Shown piece by piece: positions 1-7,618 of a DNA stretch of 14,984 nt; positions within the stretch are counted from its first letter, which is position 1, and every line of letters begins with the position of its first letter. Made by a program: the position numbers and the translations under genes. The notes under the pieces are model-generated. The model was given only the letters and a program-made list of their open reading frames with translations, did no database searches and was not told where the DNA came from. The stretch is taken from assembly GCA_038748065.1 (NCBI GenBank), contig JBCDJG010000087.1:1-14984 (forward strand). Direction: 5' to 3'. This stretch comes from JBCDJG01 sp038748065. GTDB lineage: Bacteria; Pseudomonadota; Gammaproteobacteria; Pseudomonadales; Halieaceae.

Positions 1-57
1 CTTGCCAGGATGGTCAACGAAGTGGGTGTGCCGAGGCTGCTGGCTGCGATGAGGTGA
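1..57 (+). CDS. C-terminal end of an unidentified protein (partial)
   Basis: Reading from base 1, an open frame of 18 codons ends in TGA at 55-57; its last residues are VGVPRLLAAMR. The gene starts outside the window, so family and function cannot be assigned. The main support that it is a gene is the perfect palindromic terminator 34 bases further on, which would serve a plus-strand gene ending here and the convergent rplS operon. Codon use (GC-rich third positions) fits the core genes beside it. Confidence 0.45.
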   Translation, partial: LARMVNEVGVPRLLAAMR

Positions 58-90
58 CGCCGCCTCTAAAAACGAGGCCTGAAGAATGAA

Positions 91-118
91 AAAGCCCAGC
101 TGATATCAGCTGGGCTTT
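91..118. terminator. Bidirectional Rho-independent terminator
   Basis: A perfect 28-base palindrome with arms AAAGCCCAGCTGAT and ATCAGCTGGGCTTT. Read on plus, the stem is followed by TTTCTT; read on minus it ends in TTTTTC. It lies between a plus-strand gene end at 57 and the rplS stop at 189, so it can end both convergent transcripts. Confidence 0.85.
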
Positions 119-188
119 CTTGCCGGGCGCCGGAAACTGGTCTTTACACAGTCTCCGTCAGGCCGCTTTTTTTGTAAATGCTCAGCGC

Positions 189-542
189 CTAGTTGAGCTT
201 CTCCTTGATACGCGCAGCCTTACCGGACAGCTCGCGGAGATAGTAGAGCTTGGCCTGGCGAACGTCGCCGCGGCGCTTTACGGAAATGCTGTCGACCAGC
301 GGGCTGTAGGTCTGGAAGGTACGCTCTACGCCAACGCCGTGCGAGATTTTGCGCACGGTGAAGGCCGAGTTCAGCGCCCTGTTGCGCTTGCCGATGACCA
401 CACCTTCGAAGGCCTGCAGGCGCTCACGGTTGCCCTCCTTCACCTTCACTTGAACAACTACGGTATCGCCCGGACCAAAATCGGGTAACTCTTTCTGCAT
501 CTGCTCTGCTTCGAGCTCTGAAATAATTTTGTTGGTGCTCAT
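189..542 (-). CDS. rplS: 50S ribosomal protein L19
   Basis: The 117-residue product is full length for bacterial L19, a large-subunit protein at the 30S/50S interface. Family hallmarks are visible: the N-terminal PDFGPGDTV stretch (about residues 21-29), VKVKEGNRERLQAFEGVVI, the TVRKISHGVGVERTF block and the C-terminal KLYYLRELSGKAARIKEKL. The ATG at 542 is preceded by a GAGGAG ribosome binding site at normal spacing. It is the last gene of the rpsP-rimM-trmD-rplS unit, 73 bases after trmD, and is followed by the palindromic terminator at 91-118. The product's role in ribosome structure is family knowledge; identification is secure. Confidence 0.98.
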   Translation of the reverse strand: MSTNKIISELEAEQMQKELPDFGPGDTVVVQVKVKEGNRERLQAFEGVVIGKRNRALNSAFTVRKISHGVGVERTFQTYSPLVDSISVKRRGDVRQAKLYYLRELSGKAARIKEKLN

Positions 543-615
543 GGCGCGCTCCTCTCTTGTCTGTGGCGTAGCCTCACGGCTAGGTCTATGTCGCAGCCTC
601 GCGACTTGTGGTCTG

Positions 616-1395
616 TTAAATGTTTCGTTCCTGGCGGTATTGCGCCAATAATTCCGCTTCTTCCGAGCTCAGGGCCCGTTCCTTCAAAAGGTCTGGCCTA
701 CGCTGCAGCGTGCGACCGAGTGCCTCTTTCAGACGCCAGCGGCGAATCCTCTCGTGATCGCCGCTCAGTAATACTTCCGGCACTGCCCTGCCCTCAAACA
801 CCTCAGGCCGGGTGTAGTGCGGGCAGTCCAGCAAGCCACCGGCGAAGGAATCCTCCTGCGCCGACTGGGCGTGCCCCAATACTCCGGGCAACTGCCGCGT
901 TATTGCATCGACAACGACCATGGCGGCGAGTTCCCCGCCACTTAGCACGTAGTCGCCGATCGACAGCTCTTCGTCGACCTCAGCCTCAATGAGCCGCTCA
1001 TCCACCCCTTCATAGCGGCCTGCCACCAGGACTAACGCTGCTTCCGACGCCAGGGACGAAGCCCAGGCATGGTCAAAACGCCGGCCTTGAGGCGACAGAT
1101 AGATGACTGTCGCGCGGCCACCTACCTGCTCCCTGGCACGGCCGATTGCCTCGCGCAGGGTATCCACTTTCATCAACATACCTGGACCACCACCGTAGGG
1201 CCGGTCGTCCACCGTGCCGTGTCGATCCGTGGCAAAGTCTCGCGGATTGCTGTGTGTGAGGGCCACCGCGCCCTGCTCCACCGCCCGGCCCGTTACGCCG
1301 AACTGCGATACCGCGTCAAACATTTCCGGAAACAAACTCACCAGCGCGATGCGTAGGGCTGGCTGTTCCGTTGCTTTCTCTGCCTCCTCACTCAT
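616..1395 (-). CDS. trmD: tRNA (guanine-N1)-methyltransferase TrmD
   Basis: A 259-residue SPOUT methyltransferase that uses S-adenosylmethionine to methylate G37 in tRNAs, which prevents +1 frameshifting. Visible hallmarks are SLFPEMFD near the start, DDRPYGGGPGMLM (the trefoil-knot family signature), YLSPQGRRFD, GRYEGVDERLIE, DEELSIGDYVLSGGE and LLDCPHYTRPEVFEG. The N-terminus carries about 14 residues before the conserved start compared with E. coli TrmD, which begins almost directly at the SLFPEMF region. ATG 1395 overlaps the rimM stop by 8 bases and has no clear Shine-Dalgarno sequence, so translation is probably coupled to rimM. A GAGGAG lies just inside the gene, but no start codon follows it at suitable spacing. 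Confidence 0.97.
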   Translation of the reverse strand: MSEEAEKATEQPALRIALVSLFPEMFDAVSQFGVTGRAVEQGAVALTHSNPRDFATDRHGTVDDRPYGGGPGMLMKVDTLREAIGRAREQVGGRATVIYLSPQGRRFDHAWASSLASEAALVLVAGRYEGVDERLIEAEVDEELSIGDYVLSGGELAAMVVVDAITRQLPGVLGHAQSAQEDSFAGGLLDCPHYTRPEVFEGRAVPEVLLSGDHERIRRWRLKEALGRTLQRRPDLLKERALSSEEAELLAQYRQERNI

Positions 1396-1930
1396 CGAGG
1401 AACCAGTTGATTTCTATCTTGCTGGCAGCGAGATCAACCGCCGTCACCACGTCACCGGGAACATACGGAACCAAACGTTCCCTGTCGTCCAGACTGCCTG
1501 CGGTGGGCCGAATCACCAACACGTCATTGGCGCCGGTTTCGATCAGGTAATCCACCTCTCCGAGCAGTGCTCGCGAGCTACCCTCGGTACACCACACCTC
1601 AAGTCCCTTGAGCTGGTGCCAGTAATAATCACCCGCCTCCAACGACGGGAGTTCCGCCCTAGGGACCAGCACCTCGAGCCCGCGGTAACCCTCGGCCTCG
1701 GTGCGATCATCAACGCCTTCGATGTGAGCCACCAGGCCCCTTCCGTGGCGCTTGCCGGCATCGAATCGAACAGGCTCTAACCGCCCTTGACGCTTCAACT
1801 GCCAGCTGTCGAAGCTCAGGAAATTCTCCATTGCCTCGGTATAGGGGTGAATCTTCACCCAGCCCTTGATGCCATAACAGCCGGTTATTTTACCGGCGAC
1901 CAGCCATTGGCTGTTTGCGGGCTCACCCAT
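1388..1930 (-). CDS. rimM: Ribosome maturation factor RimM
   Basis: RimM binds ribosomal protein S19 and helps 30S subunit maturation. The 180-residue product is normal in length. The N-terminal barrel includes VAGKITGCYGIKGWVKIHPYT (given here by its start VAGKITG and GIKGWVKI), the middle has VLVPRAELPSLEAGDYYWHQL, and the C-terminal PRC-barrel part has GANDVLVI, ERLVPYVPGDVV and a typical ending IEINWFLDE. The frame stays open further upstream, but that extension overlaps rpsP and does not resemble RimM, so ATG 1930 (MGEPANS) was chosen. It begins 16 bases after the rpsP stop and overlaps trmD by 8 bases. Confidence 0.96.
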   Translation of the reverse strand: MGEPANSQWLVAGKITGCYGIKGWVKIHPYTEAMENFLSFDSWQLKRQGRLEPVRFDAGKRHGRGLVAHIEGVDDRTEAEGYRGLEVLVPRAELPSLEAGDYYWHQLKGLEVWCTEGSSRALLGEVDYLIETGANDVLVIRPTAGSLDDRERLVPYVPGDVVTAVDLAASKIEINWFLDE

Positions 1931-1946
1931 TGTCCCGCTGGGCGGC

Positions 1947-2195
1947 TCAAGCCGCGGCGGCGGCTTCCTTGACCAGCTTTGCCACGCGCTCAGACAGCTG
2001 CGCACCCTGGCCCTGCCAGTATTCGATGCGTGCGACGTCAATGCGCAGCCGCTCTTCCTGGCCGCGAGCGATCGGGTTGAAAAAGCCGACGCGCTCAATG
2101 AAACGACCGTCGCGTGCTTTGCGACTGTCGGTGACTGTCAGGTGGTAAAACGGGCGCTTCTTGGCGCCGCCACGAGAGAGGCGAATTGTTACCAT
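1947..2195 (-). CDS. rpsP: 30S ribosomal protein S16
   Basis: An 82-residue small-subunit protein, normal length for S16. The product starts MVTIRLSRGGAKKRPFYH, matching the family N-terminus, and continues with VTDSRKARDGRFIERVGFFNP and RIDVARIEYWQGQGAQLSERV. A longer reading from an upstream codon at 2246 would add 17 non-family residues and is rejected. It is the first gene of the rpsP-rimM-trmD-rplS operon; a plausible sigma-70 promoter lies about 100 bases upstream. The alanine-rich end (KEAAAAA) is common in proteobacterial S16. Confidence 0.97.
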   Translation of the reverse strand: MVTIRLSRGGAKKRPFYHLTVTDSRKARDGRFIERVGFFNPIARGQEERLRIDVARIEYWQGQGAQLSERVAKLVKEAAAAA

Positions 2196-2298
2196 ATTCC
2201 GTAATTTCCTAAAAAGTTGCAGCGAAATGCAGCGATATCGAGTCATCTCGTTCGTCTACACACGCCAAACACCGGCACCAGGTCCGGAAAGGTGGCGT

Positions 2299-2327
2299 AT
2301 CATACGGAAATCAGGGCCGCTTGGAAA
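2299..2327 (-). promoter_or_regulatory. Putative sigma-70 promoter for the rpsP operon
   Basis: On the minus strand, TTTCCA (2327-2322) is followed after 17 bases by TATGAT (2304-2299). The -10 is a good match and the -35 a partial match to TTGACA. It would start transcription near 2292 and give a leader of roughly 95 bases before rpsP. Position between ffh and rpsP fits; no experimental support. Confidence 0.4.
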
Positions 2328-2365
2328 GCCCCGCGCAGAAGAATTTTTGTAGTAAATTCCGTGCC

Positions 2366-3754
2366 TTAGCGGAACGGCGGCATGCCCCCCGGGCCGCCCA
2401 TACCGCCCCCTGGCGGCATCATACCGCCGAGGCCGCGCATCATTTTTTCCATGCCGCCACCTTTCATCTTCTTCATCATCTTCTGCATTTGCTTATGTTG
2501 CTTCAGCAGACGGTTGAGATCCTGCACCTGGGTGCCCGAACCCTGACAAATGCGGCGCTTTCGGGAACCCTGAATCAGCTCAGGCTTGCGTCGCTCAGCC
2601 GGGGTCATGGAGTTAATCATGGCCTCCATGCGGGAGAACTGTTTCAGATCAAGATTCTGCTGGGCCATCTGCGACATGTTCCCCATGCCCGGCAGCTTAT
2701 CCAGCATGTTGGTTATGCCGCCCATATTGTTCATTTGCTGCAGCTGATCACGGAAGTCTTCCAGGTCGAAGCGCTGGCCCCTTTTGACCTTGCGAGCAAG
2801 CTTTTTGGCCTTCTGTTGGTCAACCTTCTGCTCTGCCTCCTCGATCAGCGACATAACATCGCCCATGCCCAGAATGCGAGACGCCAGGCGGTCGGGGTGG
2901 AAGGGGTCAAGCGCGGTGGTTTTCTCACCGACGCCAAGGAACTTGATCGGCTTGCCCGTTATGGAGCGTACTGACAGCGCGGCACCGCCACGGGTATCGG
3001 CGTCAACCTTGGTGAGAATCACGCCCGTCAATGGCAGCGTCTGACCGAAGGCCTTGGCAGTGTTGGCTGCATCCTGGCCGGTCATGGCGTCAACCACAAA
3101 AAGCGTTTCCACAGGTTTAGCAACGGCATGCAGCTCGGCTATCTCAGCCATCATGTCTTCATCGACCGCCAGGCGTCCGGCCGTGTCAATGATCAGCACA
3201 TCGCTGAACTTCACCTTGGCGTGATCTATGGCAGCGCGTGCAATATCGACCGGCTTTTGCTCAGCCGTCGAGGCAAAAAAGTCCGCGCCCACCTCCTCAG
3301 CCAGGGTTTCCAACTGCTTGATTGCAGCCGGCCGGTAGACGTCGGCGCTGACGACGGTCACGCTCTTTTTCTCGCGCTCTTTCAAGTGTCTCGCCAGCTT
3401 CGCCACCGATGTGGTCTTACCCGCACCCTGTAGACCCGCCATCAGGACCACGGCTGGCGGCTGCGCCGCGAGGTTCAGTGCCTCGTTAGCCTGCCCCATG
3501 ACCGCTTCCAACTCGGCCTGAACCACCTTCAGGAAGGCCTGACCGGGGCTTAGGCTCTTCATCACCTCCTGGCCCAGGGCGCGCTGCTTCACCGCGTCGA
3601 CGAAGTCTTTCACCACCGGCAGGGCCACGTCCGCCTCCAGGAGTGCCATGCGCACCTCACGCAGGGTCTCCTGAATATTGTCTTCGCTTAATCGTGCCTT
3701 CCCGGTAATTCCGCGAAGGCTCGAAGAAAGGCGATCACTGAGGCTTTGGAACAT
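2366..3754 (-). CDS. ffh: Signal recognition particle protein Ffh
   Basis: A 462-residue SRP54-type GTPase that binds 4.5S RNA and signal sequences and targets nascent membrane proteins to FtsY. The N domain (about residues 1-90) is followed by the G domain with P-loop GLQGAGKTT (about 107-115), ADVYRPAAIKQL, DTAGR (about 190-194) and TKVD (about 248-251), then the Met-rich M domain, with GSRKRRICQGSGTQVQDLN, MQKMMKKMKGGGMEKMM and a Gly/Met/Pro tail. The start is set at ATG 3754 (MFQSLSDRL), the usual Ffh N-terminus; a longer frame upstream is not Ffh-like. One small oddity is Cys where RIA is usual in the RNA-binding helix. It is divergent from the membrane protein at 3868. Confidence 0.98.
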   Translation of the reverse strand: MFQSLSDRLSSSLRGITGKARLSEDNIQETLREVRMALLEADVALPVVKDFVDAVKQRALGQEVMKSLSPGQAFLKVVQAELEAVMGQANEALNLAAQPPAVVLMAGLQGAGKTTSVAKLARHLKEREKKSVTVVSADVYRPAAIKQLETLAEEVGADFFASTAEQKPVDIARAAIDHAKVKFSDVLIIDTAGRLAVDEDMMAEIAELHAVAKPVETLFVVDAMTGQDAANTAKAFGQTLPLTGVILTKVDADTRGGAALSVRSITGKPIKFLGVGEKTTALDPFHPDRLASRILGMGDVMSLIEEAEQKVDQQKAKKLARKVKRGQRFDLEDFRDQLQQMNNMGGITNMLDKLPGMGNMSQMAQQNLDLKQFSRMEAMINSMTPAERRKPELIQGSRKRRICQGSGTQVQDLNRLLKQHKQMQKMMKKMKGGGMEKMMRGLGGMMPPGGGMGGPGGMPPFR

Positions 3755-3768
3755 GGTTTTACTCACTA

Positions 3769-3784
3769 CTGGCGGAACCGCCAG
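3769..3784. repeat. Hairpin in the ffh leader
   Basis: A perfect inverted repeat, CTGGCGG-AA-CCGCCAG, lies 14 bases upstream of the ffh start codon. No run of T follows, so it is not a standard terminator. It would fold in the ffh transcript just ahead of a weak ribosome binding site. Confidence 0.4.
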
Positions 3785-3834
3785 CCGCATGGGGCTGCTT
3801 GATTCCGGCGGGACAGTTCGGTACAAAGGGGCGA

Positions 3835-3863
3835 AGTATACGTCAGCCGGGCAGTTCCCCCAA
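3835..3863 (-). promoter_or_regulatory. Possible ffh promoter
   Basis: On the minus strand TATACT (3840-3835) stands 17 bases after TTGGGG (3863-3858). The -10 is good and the -35 poor. The GTATAC core is palindromic, so it could also serve the divergent plus-strand gene at 3868. Low-confidence reading. Confidence 0.3.
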
Positions 3864-3867
3864 ACCG

Positions 3868-4665
3868 ATGTCCATCGACCTTCTGGCCCCTGTCATCGCG
3901 CTCTTGTACCTGGCAGCCACCGGATTACAGTTGCTCAACATTGCGCAGCGACAGCAACAGCTCGATCGCCGCGTCGTGGCGATCGGCACGCTTGCGCTGG
4001 TGGGTCACAGCATTATCGCCTGGGATGGCATCTTCCATGGCGGCGAGGCCAGCTTCGGCTTTTTCAAGATCGCCGCAATGCTATTTCTCGTGGTCAACAT
4101 TGCCTGCCTGCTGTCGCTGATTACGCGGCCCTTGCAAAACCTGCTGGTAGTACTGTTCCCGCTATCGGCCCTTGCCGTACTCGTTTCCACCTACGCCCCC
4201 GATACCGACATCGCCGGCAGTGCTCCCGAGGGCGGACTTCTTGCACACATTGTTTCATCCATCCTGGCCTATGCCGTTCTGACCCTGGCCGCGCTACAGG
4301 CGATGCTCGTTTCCCTGCTCGACCACCAGCTCCGTCATCGCCACACCCGGGGCGTTGTACAGGTCTTACCTCCCCTGCAGCTGATGGAGCGCATGCTGTT
4401 TGAGCTTTTGTGGATAGGGGTTGTTCTGCTGAGTGCGTCGATCGCGACAGGCATGATTTTCCTCGATGACATGTTTGCGCAGCAGCTGGTTCACAAAACG
4501 ACCCTGACCATCGCGGCCTGGATTTTGTTCACGGTGCTGTTATGGGGGCACTACCAGCTCGGTTGGCGCAGCCAAACAGCCGTCCGCTTTACCCTGGTTG
4601 GCTTCGCCCTGCTGGTGCTGGCCTTCTTCGGTTCAAAGCTGGTCCTGGAGTTAATACTGGCCTAG
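3868..4665 (+). CDS. CcsA/YpjD-family cytochrome c assembly-type inner membrane protein
   Basis: The 265-residue product is almost entirely hydrophobic, with about seven to eight membrane spans spread over its length, typical of the CcsA/HemX-like 'cytochrome c assembly' family (YpjD in E. coli). Conserved-looking features include a Gly-His in the second span region (VGHSIIAWDGIF), KTTLTIAAWILFTVLLWGHY near the C-terminus and the HIVSSILAYAVLTLAALQA span. A gene of this family next to ffh is the usual arrangement in pseudomonads and relatives, which supports the call. ATG 3868 (MSIDLLAP) was chosen because the extra 23 residues upstream are not hydrophobic and overlap the likely ffh promoter; it has no strong ribosome binding site. 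Whether it truly handles heme is not known for this family branch. Confidence 0.85.
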   Translation: MSIDLLAPVIALLYLAATGLQLLNIAQRQQQLDRRVVAIGTLALVGHSIIAWDGIFHGGEASFGFFKIAAMLFLVVNIACLLSLITRPLQNLLVVLFPLSALAVLVSTYAPDTDIAGSAPEGGLLAHIVSSILAYAVLTLAALQAMLVSLLDHQLRHRHTRGVVQVLPPLQLMERMLFELLWIGVVLLSASIATGMIFLDDMFAQQLVHKTTLTIAAWILFTVLLWGHYQLGWRSQTAVRFTLVGFALLVLAFFGSKLVLELILA

Positions 4666-4670
4666 CCCGG

Positions 4671-4694
4671 GCTTGCCGAGGGGCAGCTTTTTCT
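4671..4694 (+). terminator. Probable Rho-independent terminator
   Basis: GCTTGCC (4671-4677), loop GAGG, GGCAGC (4682-4687), then TTTTTCT. The stem has one unpaired T. It lies 5 bases past the stop of the membrane protein and before the CorB-type gene. Confidence 0.5.
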
Positions 4695-4735
4695 CCAAGA
4701 TAGGTCCTCGCGCATCTTAGGGATAAGCTCCTGTC

Positions 4736-6004
4736 TTGAACGACGCCCCGCTGGGAATGCTTTTCGCGGTACTAGCTGCACTCATTTTCCTGTCCGGTTT
4801 CTTTTCGAGTTCCGAGACCGGCATGATGTCTCTGAACCGTTATCGCCTGAAGCATTTGCAGAAAAGCGGGCACCGCGGCGCAAGACGCGCTGGCAAACTG
4901 CTGGATCGCCCAGATCGCCTTATTGGGCTCATCCTTATCGGCAACAACCTTGTCAACATCTTTGCATCGGCGATCGCCACGGTCATTGCGATCCGCATCT
5001 GGGGCGACGCTGGTATTTTCATCGCCACCGTGGCACTCACGCTAGTCATTCTGATCTTTGCGGAGATCACGCCTAAAACGATCGCCGCACTGCATCCGGA
5101 GAAGATTGCCTTCCCAGCCAGCCTCATTTTGCTGCCGCTGCTGAAACTCGCCTACCCGCTGGTTGTAGCCGTCAATACTCTGACAAATGGCTTGCTGCGA
5201 ATGATGGGCGTCGACCCGGCCGGCGCCGACAATGAGAATGTATCCAGCGAAGAGCTTCGCACTATAGTCACGGAGGCAGGTCAGCTTATTCCCACCCGCC
5301 ACCGCGGCATGCTGCTCAATATTCTTGATCTCGAGGGCGTGACCGTGGATGACATCATGGTGCCGCGAAACGAGGTCTACGGGATCGACCTCGATGACAG
5401 CGACGACGACATCCTTCGCGCCATTCAGTCCAGCTCACACACGCGACTGCCCGTGTGGCGAGAAGATATCAACAACATTCAGGGCGTGTTACACATGCGC
5501 AACATCAGCCGTGTGATTGACCGACAGGGTCTCGACCGTGGTGCCCTGGAGCGAGAAATGGACAAGCCCTATTTCATCCCCGAGAGCACGCCGCTCCATC
5601 CGCAGCTCCTGAACTTTCAGCAGCGCAAGCTGCGCCTGGCCATCGTGGTTGACGAGTACGGTGAAGTGATGGGCCTGGTGGCACTGGAGGATATCCTCGA
5701 GGAGATCGTTGGCGAATTCACCTCCAATCTCATCGACACCGAAGACACCATATTTCCGCAGCGTGACGGCAGCTTCATCATCAATGGCACGGCCAGCATT
5801 CGGGACGTCAACAAGTCACTGGACTGGGAATTACCTACGGACGGACCCAAAACACTCAGCGGTCTGATCCTGGAATACCTAGAGTCTTTCCCGGACGCCA
5901 ACGCCGGTATGAACATCGAAGGCTATCGATTGGAAATTCTTGAGCTGGAGCGCAACGTCGTGCGCGCCGTGCGCGCCCGAGCTGCCGAGGCTAGTCCAGC
6001 CTGA
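4736..6004 (+). CDS. HlyC/CorC-family transporter, CorB/YfjD type
   Basis: The 422-residue protein has the CNNM/CorB architecture: a DUF21 transmembrane domain (about residues 1-190, with FFSSSETGMMSLNRYRLKHL, IGLILIGNNLVNI and FAEITPKTIAALHPEK), a paired CBS domain (about 200-335, beginning VTVDDIMVPRNEV and ending VVDEYGEVMGLVALEDILEEIVG), and a C-terminal CorC_HlyC domain (about 345-420). The family is linked to magnesium or other divalent-cation export or tolerance; the ion handled here is inferred. The start is TTG 4736, with AGGGA 12 bases before; an in-frame ATG at 4757 is an alternative that removes seven residues. Its 3' end overlaps the convergent DUF1289 gene by 14 bases. Confidence 0.93.
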   Translation: MNDAPLGMLFAVLAALIFLSGFFSSSETGMMSLNRYRLKHLQKSGHRGARRAGKLLDRPDRLIGLILIGNNLVNIFASAIATVIAIRIWGDAGIFIATVALTLVILIFAEITPKTIAALHPEKIAFPASLILLPLLKLAYPLVVAVNTLTNGLLRMMGVDPAGADNENVSSEELRTIVTEAGQLIPTRHRGMLLNILDLEGVTVDDIMVPRNEVYGIDLDDSDDDILRAIQSSSHTRLPVWREDINNIQGVLHMRNISRVIDRQGLDRGALEREMDKPYFIPESTPLHPQLLNFQQRKLRLAIVVDEYGEVMGLVALEDILEEIVGEFTSNLIDTEDTIFPQRDGSFIINGTASIRDVNKSLDWELPTDGPKTLSGLILEYLESFPDANAGMNIEGYRLEILELERNVVRAVRARAAEASPA

Positions 6005-6182
6005 TCGACTGCGCCTCACGCATGCGCTGCTCACTTGCCGCTATGATCTCGTGCTTGCGTTCATCACTGGCCATGAACCAGTCGGTAATTTCATCACCGG
6101 TGCGATAGCAACCCATGCAGACATCCGCCCCGTCCAGCGCACAAACGCCGATGCAGGGGGATATCAGTTCTCCCTTACTCAT
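5991..6182 (-). CDS. DUF1289 small cysteine-rich protein
   Basis: A 63-residue protein with the DUF1289 pattern: SPCIGVC (Cys10, Cys14), then VCMGCYRT (Cys22, Cys25), followed by DEITDWFMASDERKHEI. Four cysteines in CxxxC...CxxC spacing suggest metal or Fe-S binding, but the family has no proven function. The start ATG overlaps the stop of the carbonic-anhydrase-like gene as ATGA, so it is translationally coupled and last in the queA-tgt run. The end runs 14 bases into the convergent CorB-type gene, with no room for a terminator between them. Confidence 0.88.
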   Translation of the reverse strand: MSKGELISPCIGVCALDGADVCMGCYRTGDEITDWFMASDERKHEIIAASEQRMREAQSIRLD

Positions 6183-6703
6183 GCCAGAGCCTCCAGTTCG
6201 GCGGTAAAATGCGCCGCGTTGCTGACATAGTGGTCACCATTCAGGCGCAACGCGGCTTGCTCTTCTGCCGTGAGCTCGCGCCGAATCTTGGCCGGCGCGC
6301 CCAGTACCATGCTGCCGTCAGGAATCTCCATACCCTCGGTCACCAGCGCGTTCGCGCCAATCAGACAGGCCTTACCTACGCGAGCACCATTCAAGACCAC
6401 CGCACCGATACCAACAAGACTGCCATCGCCAATGGTGCAGCCGTGCAACATAGCATTGTGCCCTACGGTACAGTCTTCACCGACGACCATGGGAAATCCC
6501 GGGTCTGCATGCATTACGGTGCCATCCTGAATGTTGCTGCGCGCACCGACCTCGAGGCGCTCAGCATCACCACGCAATACGCAGCTAAACCAGACGCTCG
6601 AGCGATCGTGAAGCGTCACGTCGCCGATCACTGCGGCGTTGGGCGCAATAAAGTGGCCCTCTCCCTGCAGATTCGGGCTCTTTTCACCCAACTTGTACTT
6701 CAT
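6179..6703 (-). CDS. Gamma-carbonic-anhydrase-like hexapeptide-repeat protein
   Basis: The 174-residue protein is a left-handed beta-helix of the YrdA/PaaY/gamma-CA group. Hexapeptide turns run from about residue 20 to 145 (for example APNAAVIGDVTL, IGDGSLVGIGAVVLNGARVG, IGANALV). The three metal-ligand histidines are in place: His65 (TVMHAD), His82 (VGHNA) and His87 (MLHGC), as are Arg44 and Asp46 in CVLRGDAE. Many YrdA-type relatives have no demonstrated carbonic anhydrase activity, so function is open. ATG 6703 is chosen over an upstream TTG because it overlaps the Nudix gene stop as ATGA and has GGGGA upstream. The stop in turn overlaps the DUF1289 start. Confidence 0.93.
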   Translation of the reverse strand: MKYKLGEKSPNLQGEGHFIAPNAAVIGDVTLHDRSSVWFSCVLRGDAERLEVGARSNIQDGTVMHADPGFPMVVGEDCTVGHNAMLHGCTIGDGSLVGIGAVVLNGARVGKACLIGANALVTEGMEIPDGSMVLGAPAKIRRELTAEEQAALRLNGDHYVSNAAHFTAELEALA

Positions 6704-7314
6704 GGAGACTGTCCCCAATTGCGTTTCAAATCAAAGCCGGCATCGTAAATCAGGTTAGCAAGCTGCGCCAGCACCGCCGCAGTAACGCCCCAGATATCGT
6801 CGTCGCCGTAGTGGAAATGCGGCACCCAACGGCTGTGACCACCGTCCTCATTGCGCGTCAGCTCAAAGATGCCAGGATCAGCGAATTGCGCGAGGCAAGG
6901 CGTGAACACGCTATCGAATTCACGGGTATCGACCACCAGATCAAGGCTCGCCGGTACACGCCCAACACAGGGCCAAAGCTCAAACCGCGAGCGGGTTTGC
7001 AGGCTCGGCATAGCGCCGAGGCGCTCAACCGTACTCGGGTCGATGCCCACTTCCTCCTGTGCCTCGCGCAGGGCGGTGTCCCAGGGCCCAGCATCCTCCG
7101 GTTCGCGCTTGCCACCTGGGAAGGCGATTTCCCCGGGATGCAATGACAAGTGTAGCGCTCTACGCCCCAGCACCACGCGTGGCTGATCTTCATCTGTGAG
7201 CGCCACCAGCACGCCCGCCTGGCGGCCCGCGCCCTGCCAGTCGCCGAGTTCGGGAAGGAGTTCCGAACGTAAACGCGCCACAAGATCATCCATCGTTCTT
7301 ATCGAAGCGTCCAT
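6700..7314 (-). CDS. Nudix hydrolase, NudL-type (CoA pyrophosphatase family)
   Basis: The 204-residue protein has the NudL/YeaB form of the Nudix box: HLSLHPGEIAFPGGKRE followed by ALREAQEEVGID (box about residues 67-91). The HPGE.AFPGG segment before the box is characteristic of this subfamily, which cleaves CoA and related nucleotides to phosphopantetheine and 3',5'-ADP. Downstream FVF-like and PHFHYGDDDIWGVTA motifs also match the family. Two starts are possible: ATG 7314 (overlapping the NIF3-like gene by 29 bases) or ATG 7293 (MDDLVARL, overlap 8 bases); neither has a strong ribosome binding site and the shorter one is quite possible. The 3' end couples to the carbonic-anhydrase-like gene (ATGA). 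Confidence 0.92.
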   Translation of the reverse strand: MDASIRTMDDLVARLRSELLPELGDWQGAGRQAGVLVALTDEDQPRVVLGRRALHLSLHPGEIAFPGGKREPEDAGPWDTALREAQEEVGIDPSTVERLGAMPSLQTRSRFELWPCVGRVPASLDLVVDTREFDSVFTPCLAQFADPGIFELTRNEDGGHSRWVPHFHYGDDDIWGVTAAVLAQLANLIYDAGFDLKRNWGQSP

Positions 7315-7618
7315 TGGTCAGCTCAATTACATCCCAGGCGGGCTGTTCGTAGGGGTGTGCAGCTTGCAGCGCAGTAATCGCGTCAGCCACACAATCGCTG
7401 GCACACACCAGTTCTACCCGGTACTCATCAACCCGTTTTATTTCTCCGGCCTCGCCCACAAAGGGATCGCTGCCCGGCAGAGGCCGAAACTGGCCTTCGC
7501 CGAGCACCTGCCAACAGCAGCAGTTATAATCGCCAACTCGCCCCGCGCCCGCTGCGAAGACCGCGGTCTTTACCGCCTCAAGGTGACTCGCCGGGACGTA
7601 GAAGCACAGTTTGTACAT
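7286..7618 (-). CDS. NIF3-like / YqfO C-terminal-type domain protein
   Basis: A 110-residue protein matching the small ferredoxin-like domain found inserted in YqfO/NIF3 proteins and also as a free protein. Motifs are KLCFYVPASHLEAVK at the start, GAGRVGDYNCCCWQ (about 25-38), GSDPFVGEAGE and the ending AAHPYEQPAWDVIEL (HPYE at 88-91). Three consecutive cysteines (33-35) stand where the family usually has a single conserved Cys before Trp. Function of the free-standing form is not established. Its ATG overlaps the tgt stop by one base (TGATG), so it is translated together with tgt. Confidence 0.9.
   Translation of the reverse strand: MYKLCFYVPASHLEAVKTAVFAAGAGRVGDYNCCCWQVLGEGQFRPLPGSDPFVGEAGEIKRVDEYRVELVCASDCVADAITALQAAHPYEQPAWDVIELTNGRFDKNDG

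Noticed and set aside
1931..2098. Upstream extension of rimM in the same frame.
   Set aside because: It lies inside rpsP in another frame and does not resemble RimM, whose normal start is at 1930.
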